Source: Cristatella mucedo
Lineage: Eukaryota; Bryozoa; Phylactolaemata; Cristatellidae
Direction of reading: 5' to 3'
Assembly: GCA_009760855.2 (NCBI GenBank)
Contig: WPIO01000006.1
Coordinates: forward strand, 2,900,501-2,964,500
Length of the DNA stretch: 64,000 nucleotides
The position numbers and the translations under genes are program-made. Shown piece after piece: positions 13,301 through 28,200 of the stretch. The notes below the pieces were generated by a model, which was not told the origin of the DNA, did not search any database, and worked only from the letters and a program-made list of their open reading frames with translations. Position 1 is the first letter of the stretch, and each line of letters opens with the position of its first letter.

Positions 13301-16187
13301 CCTGAAGCTCGGCAATGCAGCGACCTGCAAAGATGCGAGGACCATTTAAAACAGGGATGAGCCATGCATGTGCTCACGAGCATACCAGTACTGCAAACCT
13401 GTGCCTGTAGAACACACAGACTACAACTTTACTCTTACTAGCTTGCCGAGGGACATCTTATTAGGATGTGGTTTGGTCCGGCGGTTAAGGTGCTCGCCCC
13501 GACTAAGATCTTGCTGAGGTCGTGGGCTCGAGCCCGGAGGCACATGTGAAGCACCTGAATAGAGATTAAGTTCTCTTAGGGCGCTATAAAAATGAATTAT
13601 TTTATTTAAGATCTTTCACCAGTACCAGTGACAACGACTACAGCAGCTAAAATGCTGCTTGAAAGCTACCAGCCGAAGATCTGTCTTATTTTTACACCTC
13701 CATAGCAAGGTAAGCTTAAAAAAAGGGTGAGTCTACGAAATGACTTCCAGGGTTAGCCTGTGTGGCAGGCAGGGATAAGCTATTTAACAGAACTGCGATC
13801 CCAGATCAAGCAGTCGAAAAAGTAGGCCAAAGCACTCATTTTGTCTTCTTTTCAGATACTGGCAAAATTTAGATGCACCAGAACTGACGGCCTTAGCCCA
13901 GGGTTACGATGCTCACTCTTCACGACCCAGGTCGTAGGTGCAAGTCTTTCAGCAGACAACAAAGATTAATAAATAAATAAACAAATCCTAGCTTATTTGT
14001 CAGCCTCTTTTTTATAGCGACAGAAGAGCCTTTACGGCTATCACCACCGCTGGCAGTGTCGCCCAACGCAGGAATCGAACTCACGCCTTTGGTCGTGAAA
14101 ACAACCGCCTAGATTGTCTGCTGAAAGAGGGGTGATCCTCCCCCCAAAGGCTCTTCAGCCCCTATATAAAAGAAGCTTCATTATAGTACTAGCAGCTCAC
14201 CCACTTAGACAGACCTGGATAGCATTTAAACGTAACAAAACTAAACTGTTCTGAACAAGCATGTAATTGGCAAGCTACGTATGATCGAATGCAATTGAAG
14301 TAAGACTTTATTTAGCAGTGTTTGTAATGATAAACTGAAGCTGTAAATTAGCAAATACAGTTTCTTGTTAACAAAACAGCCTGCGGTAATTATGAGGATA
14401 CAATGAACCTGATATACTGGAGCATTAATCTTCGTGAAAGACATAACTTGGCATTGCAGTGGCAGTAACCATGCAAAAGGACATCCCAAAGCCAATGACG
14501 AAAACGATGCAGCAGTAATGGCCAGGAGTTTGCAATAAACAGTGAGATACAGAGAATCACATTAACACTGCCCCTGCTTAGCAGGGGCAATTTACATCTA
14601 GCTGGATCACCATGTTCCAGGCCATAAAACGGGCTTGGTATGAATCTACAGAGGACTATTATCCTTCTTGTTCTGTGTCCAATTTGAAGAGGCAAGGAAC
14701 CAGTTGCAAGAGTGAATCACTACACATTCTAATATAAATGTGGAGCATGCAAGCTAGTTAAAAACGAGTGAGTTTCGTAACAGCAATAACATATTGCAGG
14801 TGCATAGAACCACCAGCAAGTCTTTTTAAGGCTCTTCACATCAGATTAAGAAAGATGCACAAGATCTGAACAGCATAGCTGCAGCATGCTTAAAGACAAT
14901 TCACATAGACAAAACAGAAATTCTGTGAAGAAAAAAGCTTTGCCTTAAACGTTGTCGAGTCACACCACGATGTGAAATCAGTTGCTAATAAGTTCAAGGC
15001 TTTAGATGCAAAGGAACCGAAGGCATGGCTCCGAAGCACTTGTGGTCGGTTATAGGCACCCGAAAATGAGCAGATTCAGAGGAGCATGGTTAGAGGAGTA
15101 AGTTCTCAGCTAGATAAGCCAGAGCAAGAGAACGAAAGGACATACAAGTGAGTAGCAGGACCCTTACGTGGATAAGCTGCTGACTCGATAGCTAGTGAAG
15201 GAAGGAGAGAATGACTTCAATACGGTAGCTGTGCCGTTAACGAAATACACACTGCCAAGTTTTGAAAAGTAAGCATCTTAGTACGCAGGCAGGATGACCT
15301 GCAAGAATATAATTATAGAATTCTAGAACTAACTTGGATTAACTAGGCTGTTGTACTCTTATCCAAGCACATCCGAGTTTTTGCAATATTACCTAGCTGA
15401 AAGAAAATACACTAGACAGCTGTGCTGATGTTGTCGTCTGGCAAAAGGTCGTTTTTAAAAAGAACGTAACAGTTCCCTGTAGTGGCTATGGGAATATACT
15501 GGCTGTGCCAATTTTGAGGGTGAAGGTTGACAGAACCTAGTTGGCACTAGGGTCTCATAACTATCAAGTTGGTCTCATGGCCATATCTTTTTAGAAAGTT
15601 TTCTACGGTCCAAGGTCAAATGCCGGAAACTTCAAGCAATTTTTAAAGAGATAACTAGTGGCAGTAGAGCCGGAGGGAAAGAGCCAGGTACAAACCAATG
15701 TAATCTACATTGAAATAAAAAGCTAGGGTGTACATTGCAACGACATCGGCAAGAAGGAGGGTGTACACTTTGAAAAGAAGGGCGGCTGGAGCAATTTCTG
15801 GGTACCCCATATTTCAAAGGCTCATGGATGATCTGTGGCAGTTGACTTCTATGCAGTTGACTTCTATGCTTTGAAAATTACTACGTTAAGAACAAAAAAC
15901 ATTTAGGTGCAATCACAGAGATGCCCAAACAATACCATAGGCACTCGAGAACTAGCAGATTAACAGCATCAAATGCTGGAGAGAGATCTAGGAGAACTAG
16001 CAGACATAATTTTATTTAATCGGGCATTCCTGAGACTACTTTCTCCTCTGGTTTTGGACACACTGCATTCAACCACCAAGAGAGTGTGATAGATCATTTT
16101 TTTAGTGCAAGGAAATAGCCATGGGATGCTTAGCATTTTATAAATCTGGCTTCGAATAAATGTTTAGGAGCTCGAGCCACTCTCGTC

Positions 16188-16251
<64 letters not shown>

Positions 16252-19200
16252 GAGAGAAAGAGAGAGAAGGAGAGAGGTGGGCGGGCAGGCAGACAGAGAG
16301 CTCAAGACAGATTACGAATGATCTCTTTAGGTACGACTTCCATGGGATTACTAACCGGTTAGTAAACCACCTGTGAACAAGTGGGTTTACATGAGTGGGC
16401 ATAATCTTCGAAGCCCTTAAGAAGACAACAGTCACGATGTGGCCAATGGGACCTACACCTACTTGCAGTCAGGTGCAGCAAAGCACAAGAATTCTTCTCT
16501 ATAAGCACTGGCATTTTCTGCGTTTGATCTGCTCAGCTTATGCACTAACAAACACACATTTTCGGAAGGTCGGTAGAGAACCCTGTTTCATGCGGGGCCT
16601 GGTGGGTCGGCTAGTTGGCATTATGAAAGCGTGTACTGGCACTTATTCGGTCATCTAACCGAAATTTGATGCCTTCTACTGCTAGCAAGATTATTTACTA
16701 ACCATAATTCTTTCGCAAGTTCATATGCAAGATGAGATTCAACAGTACACTGAGATGCTATCCATAAAATTTGCAAGCAAACAATGAGATGCCTAAGACA
16801 GGCTGTGACATGATTTTCTAAACCCTTCAAGTTTAAGGAAGACGTGCACACAATTAACCGTCTCGTTCATCTACAGAAGAGCAGACGGAATGATGTGCAA
16901 GATGTGCTTTCGACAATTCGGCAGCCGAGCGCCAAAAATCAAGAAACAATTTTTTGCATATCAAACAGAGTTAATTAAGAAAGAGCATACTTTCACATGA
17001 AACCAGTCACGAGCAAGGCAACAATGGCATGGTGTAATTCAGTCAACAACGATCAACAGAAATTAACCATACTTTATAACAGCCACTGACGTACAAGTCC
17101 AATAATCTGCTCCAGCCTGCTGCAAGGGGGTGTGCGTGTGCTTGGATGGTAGGTTTTTCACTACGTTGAAATGCAAAGCAGGTAGTACAACCCTTCAATC
17201 ACATATTATGAATGTGGCTTAGCTGGTAACCCTGATCAACCAATGACCGTGGTCAGTGGAAGCACAATGACATTTGCTTGCCTCTACTATGGATGTCCAG
17301 AGACAGCTCCTTGACAACAAAGTCAAGCACAGTCAACTTTGATTCCTCGAGAAGTTTACTGCCATGGCGACGACTTTTCTCAGTGCCAGGGGTCCTATAA
17401 ACAAAGGTAAATAGTGACGTGAAATGTGTGCACCGTAACAGGTGAAGAGCATACAGAAGGCAGCATACAAACACAAGAGTGAACACACAGTGAACACTGA
17501 TAATGAGTCTAAAATAATTTACCTAAACGGTAGTCACTTGTCAAACGCGAGTCTAAATTGCTGACACATATTGGGAAAAGAGCAGCACACGGACGCTTCA
17601 AGTAGGTTACATGGACTACGTGGATGACAGGGCTGAACTGCTGAAAGCAAGGAAATGGGTGACGGGCGACTTACCGCAGGAAGCTGGTACTCAGTGGCTG
17701 ATGTGCACAGGCAGCGCTCTGTCTTTGTGGTGGAGGCTTAGATGCTGCCGTAGGCCCAAGCAGCAAGTCGGCACAGCCAGAGAGGGCACGCACCTTAGCC
17801 TCAGTCAGGTGAGCCTTCAAGGAGTCGATGCTCCCGCTGAGCTTGACAGCCGGATACTGGGGGTCTGCTGCTAATACCACCCTCCTACAAATACAAAAAT
17901 TGAAGTGCGACACACTTCGTGCCAGGCCGATGGAAAGTGTGGCCGAGTTCTGCATGACTAGTCACTTCGAGAGAAAAAAAGTGTGCAGCTCTCTTACCTA
18001 TCAAACTGAACAGCCACCGTGAATTTATCAAGAACATGCAGTGGACTTGATCCCTTCTGGCAAGCTTGCTGCCAGCCACTGTCGAAATGCAATGTTCCCA
18101 CGAGAACTTGAGCATCAGACAACTTCAGCGAGTATCTGTAATTCAGACTAAGCTACACACAAGCAAGCTTACCTGACCAAGAAAATAAGAATGAGTGAGT
18201 GGGCGACAAATCATACAATCAAAAATCCAAAGAGCACCAATAGCAACAAATGATGTCAAACATAAATAATATCACCTTCTGATGCCACCCATTATATAGA
18301 ACTCTCCATACTGTTGAGTGATTGGAACAGAGCAAACATGAGCTCTCATAGGTTTTGTGAGAGTGTTGCTACCTAGCTGAACTGCTACATCAGTTTCAGC
18401 ATGTTCGCGCCCTCAGGTTATGTGTGCACAATAAATTAGCTGTCCCATTCCTCCGCCTAAAGACAGTTGGCGACAGAAGCTTTAGCTCTGCAGGTCCTAG
18501 ATTGTGGAACTTGCTTCCACAATTCTTACGCAACGACATCTACTCTCCAACTGCCGACTATGGCACATATTTTTCAGCGGTCCTGAACTGCTACTTCTAT
18601 GCTACTCACTACCTCAACTGCTCTCCTAACTCTGCTATGCTTCCCACTTTCTCTTTGTTGCGTGAGACGAAGTCTGTTGGCTACCGAATGCGTACCGAAA
18701 GCCGCTTAGGCTGTGAGTGTGCTATACAAAACTCTCCTGCGTAACGCCCACATGGTCTTTATGACTTTGTGGAGTTACTGACGGAGATACATTACTATAC
18801 ATTACTAATACTTTTAAGCAAAGCCTGCACATAAGAGGCATCGATAAACGTCACACAGCAGAATGACCTGAGCATATGAAGTGACACTTATAGTGATCTG
18901 CAAGATAACCTGCATTACAAGCTGGTGTATAATCTGTTCAGCAACAAAAAGTAGACAACTGCAAAAAGCTACAAGATTCATGAAAGAATCCCTACATTCG
19001 TTAGAAGAAAGCTTCAATGACGTTCTCAGAAAAGATCGTGACCAAGGAACTGATACCGATAAGACAGGTCAGTAATTATTCCGTTTTGATACAGAACATG
19101 ACACGGTCATCTCCAGTGGGGCTTAAGAGTAGACACATTTCGCCTCAAAGGGGTATGATCTCAGTTTGTTAAGCAAGCGGTCTCCTTACAGAATCCCCCT

Positions 19201-22200
19201 ACTCAATAAAATTCTAGGCCTAAACTGACCATTTATGTACTCCACCCAAAGCCCGTGCAAAACAGCCTGAATACATGCGCACATTTTGGATTGCAAAATT
19301 GGGTCCGAGCTGCAACTGCAATGGTCTTTAATATGACACTGTATCCACAGCTAGAAGAATAGCAAATCAAGTGTATTATTATGATCATCATTATTAATCA
19401 TACATTTGCTAGCTTGCTAAAACGAAATCAAAATGGATTACAATAGACTTAGATGCAAGCGATTAACTAGTCAAAAAACAAAACAGCAATAAATTGGCAA
19501 AACAAGAGAAAAACACGTATCTGCTGGCGATGCTTAACATAGCCTTACAACATCGACAATACAGACTACAACAGGGTACTTACATAATATACGTAAGCCC
19601 GGCATATTAATAAGCTAAGAAGTTGCAAAAGTGGACATGCAAATACAAATCGACGAGGCAGCAAAGAAACGGGTCCCGGCAAAGAAAAGGCTCAAGGAAA
19701 ACATTCGACAAAATTTTGTATATGTAGCCTTTCTTGGACGGTACCGGCAACAACAGTGAGTTTTCGGAGTGAGGCATCTTAAAATGCTGGCACTTTTTTC
19801 GCTAACTGACGCCGGCGTTAAACTCCTGAGACTAACTAGACATGCCATCCTTTTGTCGAAGAAAATGCTATGACAGCCACAGGATTCCAATCCCTCTACA
19901 TAGGCTGGTGCACTCATGTGCATTAGTGCTTATTTAGCAACACAATTTCAAAGTTAAAACTTTAGAGAGGGTCGACTAAATCTACTTTTGTAGAGTATCT
20001 CACCTCTCGTAGAGTCGGCCGTACAGAGAGCTGTTTAGCGAGCCAGTTGACTTTCTCCCCTCGTGCTGTATCGACTCTCGCACACCTGCCAGGTCCTGGC
20101 CACCAACTGTTGTCGCTTCGTCTTCCCCGCAGCCACTCGGCTGTGCTGCTTCAGTCTCATAGTCGGCTGGCGGCGTGGAACATGGAGTGACAAAGGTTTC
20201 TAAATAGAATTGATGGCTGCGGCTGAAGTTACAACGAAGAAAGGTAAACGGCACCAAAGCGGGCAGGCCAGCTGTGCCTAGAGTCTAAGCAGCCGACACC
20301 GCAATGCCTTGTGAACCCTAGCTGATTAGCAGCTTATGGCTTGCCTTCACTATCAAAGTACATGGACGAGTGCTGTGACAGCAGCGCCTGCTCGATGCCA
20401 GCTGCAATAGCCGAGTCCTCGTGTACAGCCAGTTGGAGGCCAGCCTGACTCGGTGGCCTCACATTATCCATTTGTATTCGACCAAGGTCAAAAACGACGG
20501 TAGTTTCGCTGGTGCTCACACAGTTTCGCGGAATAATGATCTGAGGAGCAGCGATGTTAAGGGACACGTGCCAACGACGAGCAGTAACCTACGTAAAAAA
20601 TTCACATTAGTGGCAAGTCATCAGTAATACCGTACATAAAGCAGCAGACTAACAGCTCAACGAAGCAAATGTACTACATTGTTTGGCCAAAAGTGATAGC
20701 TATTCGATGGCAGCAGGCTGCCTGCAAAAGGTGTCTCGTTTTCGCGTTTTATTGGGGCATTTACCAGAAGATGGCTTAGCTACTCGAAATGTTCAAGCAC
20801 TAATGTATAGAATACGAATGCACCAAATCAAACAGCATCAACTAATGAATTATAATCACTCAGAAGACACAAGAACATAACCAGTCATTTATATTTTTGC
20901 TCCTTTCTTTCAGCAAGAATCATTGGGACCATGCAGAAGACGTGCAGTGTCTGCAGTAGCACGATTAGATCATCTGCATTGAAAGGAGTGATTTTGCACA
21001 ACGACCTTCATTGGAACGCAGACTTAGGTAAAGTCTCTCTGCTTGTTTTGCTAGATCTTTCGGCAGCATTTTATGCTATTGATCACCAAGTCCTTCTCAA
21101 GCTCCTCTCAACTCGCCTGGATCACTAGAACAGCCATACAATGGTTCAGGTTCTACCTCATTGGGAGACTCCAGAGCAGTTATGTGAACGGGCAAAGATC
21201 ATCCAAAGAACCACTGAAGTAAACGGTAACTCAGAAGGTTGCAGTTGATCTGCTTCTTTTGACGATTTATACTCTCCCTCTTGCCGATTAGATCGCCAAA
21301 CACAATATAGGGTTTCACTTCTATGAAGATGACACTCAGCTGTATCTTTGCTTTGATCCTTCTCAGACATCCATCACGTCAAATGCTCTCAACTCCCCAG
21401 CTGAATGTAGTGCTGAGATCCACACATGGATAGCAGCAAACTTTCTCAAATTGAATGACGATAAAATAAACTACATAGTCATGGGAAAACCAAGTGTGAC
21501 TCAGAAATAAGGAAACCTTACACTCAAGATCGGCACAGCCGGAATGTCTCCGTTACATCTGCACAAAATCTATGTCCTGTTCTATAGAGAACTTTCACTA
21601 GAAGAACAGATCAGTTCCACAGTAAAGCCTGCCTACTTTCAGCTACACAACATTGGTAACATTCGGGCCTACTTTGGCAGGAATAATAATAATAATAACA
21701 CGTGATAAAGCACCCCCAGGGAACTCAGTCTCTTTCTAGGCGCTTTACATTAGCTGCAAAGCAAACACCATCGAAGGATTAGTGGTAGCATGCTCAATAA
21801 ACAACAAGAATAACATGGTTAGGAGTGATATGCACAGGGTCAGCATGCAAGTGTGGTTAGTGGCAGCATGCACAGTTGTCAGCACTCATAAGCACATAAA
21901 GGACGAATCACAGGGACCCACTAAATGCTGTTATAAATAGGTGCGTTTGTAAGTTTTTTTAAATATGGTCAAATCAGGGGATGTCGTAACGCAAGTCGGG
22001 ATACTACATCCAAATGGTCCATGCATTTGTAACATCTCGTCTCTTCGTCTAGAACACATTGCTTGCTGGTCTACCGGCCTGTGCAACCAGGCACTCGCAG
22101 TTGGCTCAATACTCTGGAGTTAAGCTTGTCTGTCGTGAGCATCTGTCGCAGTTGAGACATCACGCAATCGTATAGCTAAACACGTGCTAGTCTCTAAATC

Positions 22201-25200
22201 CTGTGGAGACCGTGCCTTTAGTTCTTATTCTCCCAAAGCCTGTAGCTCACTCCCGACTGAAGACACGACATCCCCTGAATTGACATTTAAAAGGAAGATA
22301 AGACACTTGTTTGTCGCAGCATTTAGTGGGTTCTTGCGATTCGTCATTTGTGTGTTAATGCGTACTTACACTGTGTATACTACCACTAACCATATTTGCA
22401 TGTTGACACTGTGCATGTCACCTCTAGAAATGTTATGCTTGCTGATCTCGGGCATGTTACCACCAACCATTTTATTGACGCTCCCTTTACAGCAGATATA
22501 AAGTGCCAAGAGAGAAACTAAGGTATGTGATAGCACTATATAAATATATTATTATTATTATTATTATCTAAACCGTTTGTGGTATACAACTAGGGGGAAG
22601 GATGCAAAGCAAAGGTCTCTAACTTCACTAGTATCCGATTGATAAGAAAAGGAGACTTTTCTAACAGCACAAATGTAGCCATGGTTGCTAAATTGCCAGC
22701 ACTAACTACGGCTTAATGGGCAGACGGCAGAGAAACAACATCTGCACATATGACTGACACCAGTGCTTACCATAGCTTGCTCTCCGTCAAGCAGCTTTGT
22801 CAACGTCGTCTGAATATCAGCCTTGGTACGATCCTTGAGCTCCTCATAACGCCGGAGAGCCTTTGCTGAAAATATATATCCTCAAGTGCTAAGTTCTATC
22901 CCAGATGATTTCTGCCTAGGTCTACAGCAGAGTAAACTGCTGTTCAGCTACGAAGTGACTATATAGAGGTCCTGTCATGAGCGGCTGCCCCTACTGTAAG
23001 ACTGGACTGCATTGAGCAGTAACTGCTTGGCATTGAAGATATGTACTAACTAACTGAAAACACACTGCATAGCACAGCTTCTAAAGCACAGAACAGTAAA
23101 CACCATTGCAAAATCTGCTACTACTTGATGGTAATCAAGTTCTTGCAAGAGCCTGCACTTTCCAGCTATACACAAATATTTCAATAGCATTCGTATTGTT
23201 CCTATTGTACCTCATGCACAATGTCTGCATGCAATTCCTCATTGAAGTGTAATCTTAGTGTAAACAAACGACATTTGCTTCCAGTTGCAGGCAAATTCCT
23301 TGCAACCAAAAACAGTACTCTGCAATTTCGACCTACCATGGCTGAATGCAGCCAGATGAGAACCAGATTCTAAATGATGAAAAACTCCCCCTACCTTTCT
23401 CTTACGCAGTAGCCCAGGCAAGCTTGGCATTGTCATGCATATGCAGGCCGACCAAACCTCACACATTCTGGTCGTTGTAACATCACAACCATTTGGGCAT
23501 CAACTGACTTAGATGGAGCAGCACTAACATCACTTTTGCACACACCCATGCATTCAATGGCCCTGCTCATGAAAATTCTGGATCGATTTTGCAGGCTAAT
23601 GTGCATTCACATATACACGTACATACTCAGACATACAAACACACAAGCATCTGCATGATTGCACACTAACACAAATACACATTTATGAATGAATATGCAC
23701 AGATCATAAGGAAAGTGTATGAATATGCACACATAACAACGACCATGTCTATGCACTACTCTAAAGCCACCTAATGTTATGGGCATAACCGGGCACTCAA
23801 AGACAAAGCTGAGGGGCAATCCGATTGACATTAAGCGATTGAAAGACTGACAATAAAGGATTTCCTAACTGACCTAACTGACACATAGCATAGCTTACCT
23901 GCCAGATCAAGTTCAGAACCAAATGTAGAGCCCAAATTCGAATGCCTTTTAGGAATAAAAAACTCTTGTACACACCTCATGACAGCTTCGTTATACACGA
24001 TATCTAGTGGCTTCGTCTGTACCCACAACCTATAATTCACACAGCCAGTTACCAGACGGTAAATTTTACAACGCAAACAGTATGCAAGCATGTGCAGTAT
24101 GTTCAAGCATGGAATAGGGACACAGCAAGTGCTTGCTGGTGCAAAACAATACCGAGCACTACCGCATTGCTTGAAAACAGTGCTTGCCACTCATTCTCTC
24201 ATTAATTTCTAACTGATTTTTAGAGTGTAGATGCAGTTGAGGGGCAGTCTAGGTGCTGGCTCCCCCCCACCTTTCATTGACATTAGTTTGTGCAGTTGAC
24301 ATGCAGGGTTACTGATGCTGAATACATGGAACCTACTCAGTTACTTCAACTGCTCTTCATGCATACGTTTGCAACAGGCATTGAACATGTGCCTAGTTGT
24401 TCAAGCATAGAAAACTGCCGAATGACAGTGTCTCCAGATCAATGCTACTCCAGCTTTGCCTCCAATTTGCCAACACATTTGCCGCCAATCAAACCATGAG
24501 ATGTTGTGGCTGCCTTTGACCGACGGCCGGAAAGAACTATGTACAGTAACCTTTCTAACATGTCTAGGTTTATACATTAGCCGGTATCAGGAGTTTTATT
24601 TAGTTGACACAGTAGAATGAGTCATACCCCTTAAGGTTGAGTGGAGGCTTCGTGGGGCATTTTTAGGGTTGCCCCTTCACTTTGTACTGCCGGAGACGGG
24701 TATCAGATACGTAATAAGCAAGTAAATGACAAGTGCAAATGATGCTGTCACGTAAGTAATCAACGACATAAAAGTAGATCGAGAGCACAACTAAACACAG
24801 AAATCGACAATGGAAGCAATATTAGCAGATAGATGACAGAGCAGCATGAGATCGAAACCGCACAGTGATAAATGCAAACAAAAAATAAGTACTGGAACCG
24901 AATGCATCGGATCAACTTCTAAAATGATAATCTTGAAGCATCGAGTGGTTGCGCTTACTGCATTACATTTGCAAAATAATAATAATGATAATACATTTGC
25001 ATATTGCCTTCAAAGAACTGAATCTCTTTCCAGGCACTTTCCGAATGCTGTGGAGAAAGCAGGACCAAATGATTGGTGGAATATTCGCTATCTCATGAAG
25101 CATTGCATCGTAAGATGTGACATGCACAGGGTAAACTAGTGGATCTGATCAGTAGCAGTAGGCACAATGTCAGCATGCATAAGCACATACAGGACGAATC

Positions 25201-28200
25201 AAAAGGACCCACTACAAGCTGTAATAAACAGGTGTGTTTTAAGCTTCTTTTTAAATTTGGTCATGTCAGGAGATGTCGCAATGTAAGTCAGGAGTGAGTT
25301 CCAGGCTTTGGGAACATATGAACTGAAGGCATGGTCTCCAAAGGCTTAAAAACTGTGCCTTAATTAATTAATATCCTTCCAAAGCCTTAAACTGAACTAT
25401 GTAAAAAAGTACCAAGTTTCTGCAATAATACGGATTCACTAGGCCTTCAAACCATAAGGCATATTTGTGTGGGGAAGGCACCCCTAACCTAAAGGCTGAC
25501 CTACTCGAGAGGAAAAATATATATATATATATATACCCAATATGAATACCTGCATATAAAGTGCCATGTACCCTATTAATATAAAATTATTGTAGAGTTT
25601 ACAAAATCATGGTAAAAAAATACTACCACATGGTACGGTTAATATCGGGAAGCACTCAATAGACGTTGCAAATAAATTATGCATGCTGCCACCTTAGTTA
25701 ACCTACTCGGAGTGATTTTAAATTAAACAAGCAAGTTAATTCTGCACATCAATCCTGATCATAAAAAATACATTAGTAAAGAATCCTAGGAGAATTAAAT
25801 TTTATTTCTGGGCACTCCAGATGGACTAGAAAGGATGCAAGTACACCTTTTAGTAATAATGGCATGCACAAGTGAAGGACGCATAAGTACCTAAGGGATA
25901 TTACACCAGAACAAAGCATATACTTAAAGAAGCTTAAGGACTTATTTAGTTTCACTTTAAATGTCGCATCAGAGTATTTCATGATGTCAGCCAGGAGCAA
26001 GTTGCAGGTCTTAGGTGCACAGAAACTGTCGCCACTCTTTCCGATGGATTTGAGGTTTGCTAGAAACACAGCTTAACGACTCAAATAAAGAAAGCAGATG
26101 CCACAAGAGAAGCTAGGGGGATTTCAGATAGGCAAGCCGGATCGAAAGAATAAAAAGGGTCTACAAGTGAGTGTCGGGACTATGAAGTCAGCATGCTGTT
26201 TATTGGAGAGCCAGCATATGTTGGTGAGAATCGGTGTAATTTGGCCATTGAGAGGTTCGTGAGAAGGCAAGCCTGGTCAGAGTTTTACACCAGCTTTAAA
26301 CATTTCAGAGCCGAGTCCGGGCGACCTGCAAAAGTTTAAACGACAAATTAACAATCCATAGACTAATGTGACTTGGGTACCCTAACCTAAGCACATCAAA
26401 ATCTCTGAATCTTACGTAGCTTAAAATAAGCAGACTGAACCACATAGTCGATGTGGGCATAAGAAAAAAAGCGTGTTTTTGGAACAGGACACGCATTTTA
26501 TGTGCAGAGGCTACTGTGGATATGCCAGCCAAGGCAATTTTTTTGGAAGTTAATTCTACAGTTTCTTAGTGGTACTAGGTTTGCCCTAAACTAGTATGTC
26601 CTCATTCAGTTTGATAAAGTTAGCTGCCAGCTAGTGAAACGTGGGGAATATAAGCTGTAGGGGAGAATTTGAGGTGTCGGAAGGCCGGAGAGACTAAAGC
26701 ACAAGTACAGTTGTGTATCACCTGCGTACAGATGGAAGTCTATCCTCTATTTGGCGATAGCATAGGTAAGAGGGGGATATAAACTGCAATATAGAGAAAA
26801 CATAACTGGAATACAAGAGGGCCTAGAATTGATTCCGGGGTAAAAAAATAAATAAATCCTAGCTGATTAAACAGCCTCTTTTTGTATAGCGACAGAAGAG
26901 CCTTTACGGCTATCACCATCGCTTGCAGTGGCGATAAAGGATCGCCCACTGCAGGAATCGAACCCACGACCTCTGAACCGAGGCCGTGAAAGCAACCGCC
27001 TTACCTAGTGTGCCATCACGGCTCACTACCTCATACTTTAAAGAACTCACTGAATGACCATTGATCGGATTCACTCTGATCTCGCGAAATGATAGGGCCT
27101 GAACCGTTGCAGTGCACAGTGATGCCCAGGCGAGATGATAAGTGCTCAAGAAGGCCTTGGTGATCAATTTTTATCAAACACTGCCGAGAGATCTAGCAGA
27201 ATTAATGAAGACTCTACCTAGGTCAACAATCCCGAGAAGACCGTTATAGACTTGAGGAATTGCTGCCTCTGTGGCGTGATTAGCTCATTATCCTGACTGG
27301 AATTTACTTGTTAGATTTGACACTATAATGTGAGAGTTAAGCTGTTCTACCTGAACTCGTTCGAGTGCCTTTAATAGACATCACAGAAGGTAACAGGCCT
27401 AAGTTACTTAAGTTATCCAGGTCATCTAGAGTCGAGTGCTTAAAAAGTGGCATAATAGTATCTTTGAAAGCTACAGGATGAACCCTGTGGCTAAGAACAC
27501 ATTTTTGTGCTAGATATAGTGGACAGAATCAAATCTAACATCTGAGAAGGATGACAGTATGTATGGGGTCTAGAAGGCTAGTAGTCTTCGTTGACTCGGA
27601 GATGATTTTCGAAATGTGGTCAGATGGGACAAGCATACCAGCGGACATTGAGGTAGAGCTGAGAAATGATGAAGAAGAATCTGATTTAGTATTATAATAC
27701 AACGACTGACGGTCAATATTAGCACCGTGCGCTCCCTAGATGAATTAATCATAAGACTGGACAATCTAAAGCGATAGACACTTAGTAAGCAATTACGCAT
27801 GCAACATGCACCAGTCAATATGAAAGCAGGTCACTTACCGATGGTCAGCAGAACCATCAGAAGGGCGAAGCTCATACAAAAGGTTGAACAATGTGGAGTG
27901 CTCATTTGTGCTGCCGAACATGGACGACAATAGGTCTCCATGAAGTAAGGTTACCTGTGGTTGTTCACTATTTTTGCAACCCTGTTGAGAATACAGAATA
28001 TGAGAATACAGATTCGAACTTAGATGGATAACTAAGGATGACTTGATAAGAGAAAACAAACTCATTTGCTGTCATTGGTGAGCAGCAGTACTAGAGATAT
28101 TATTAGCAAACCTGTCAACACGATTATTAATGCATCTACACTGCATACCGGCAGTGGAAAAGCTGACATACAAAACAAGGCCAGTGAGTCCAGTGGCAGT

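Noticed and set aside
26845-27022. tRNA gene
   Set aside because: A and B box-like sequences are present, but the unit is repeated with a body and an A/T-rich tail, so it is a SINE, not a functional tRNA.
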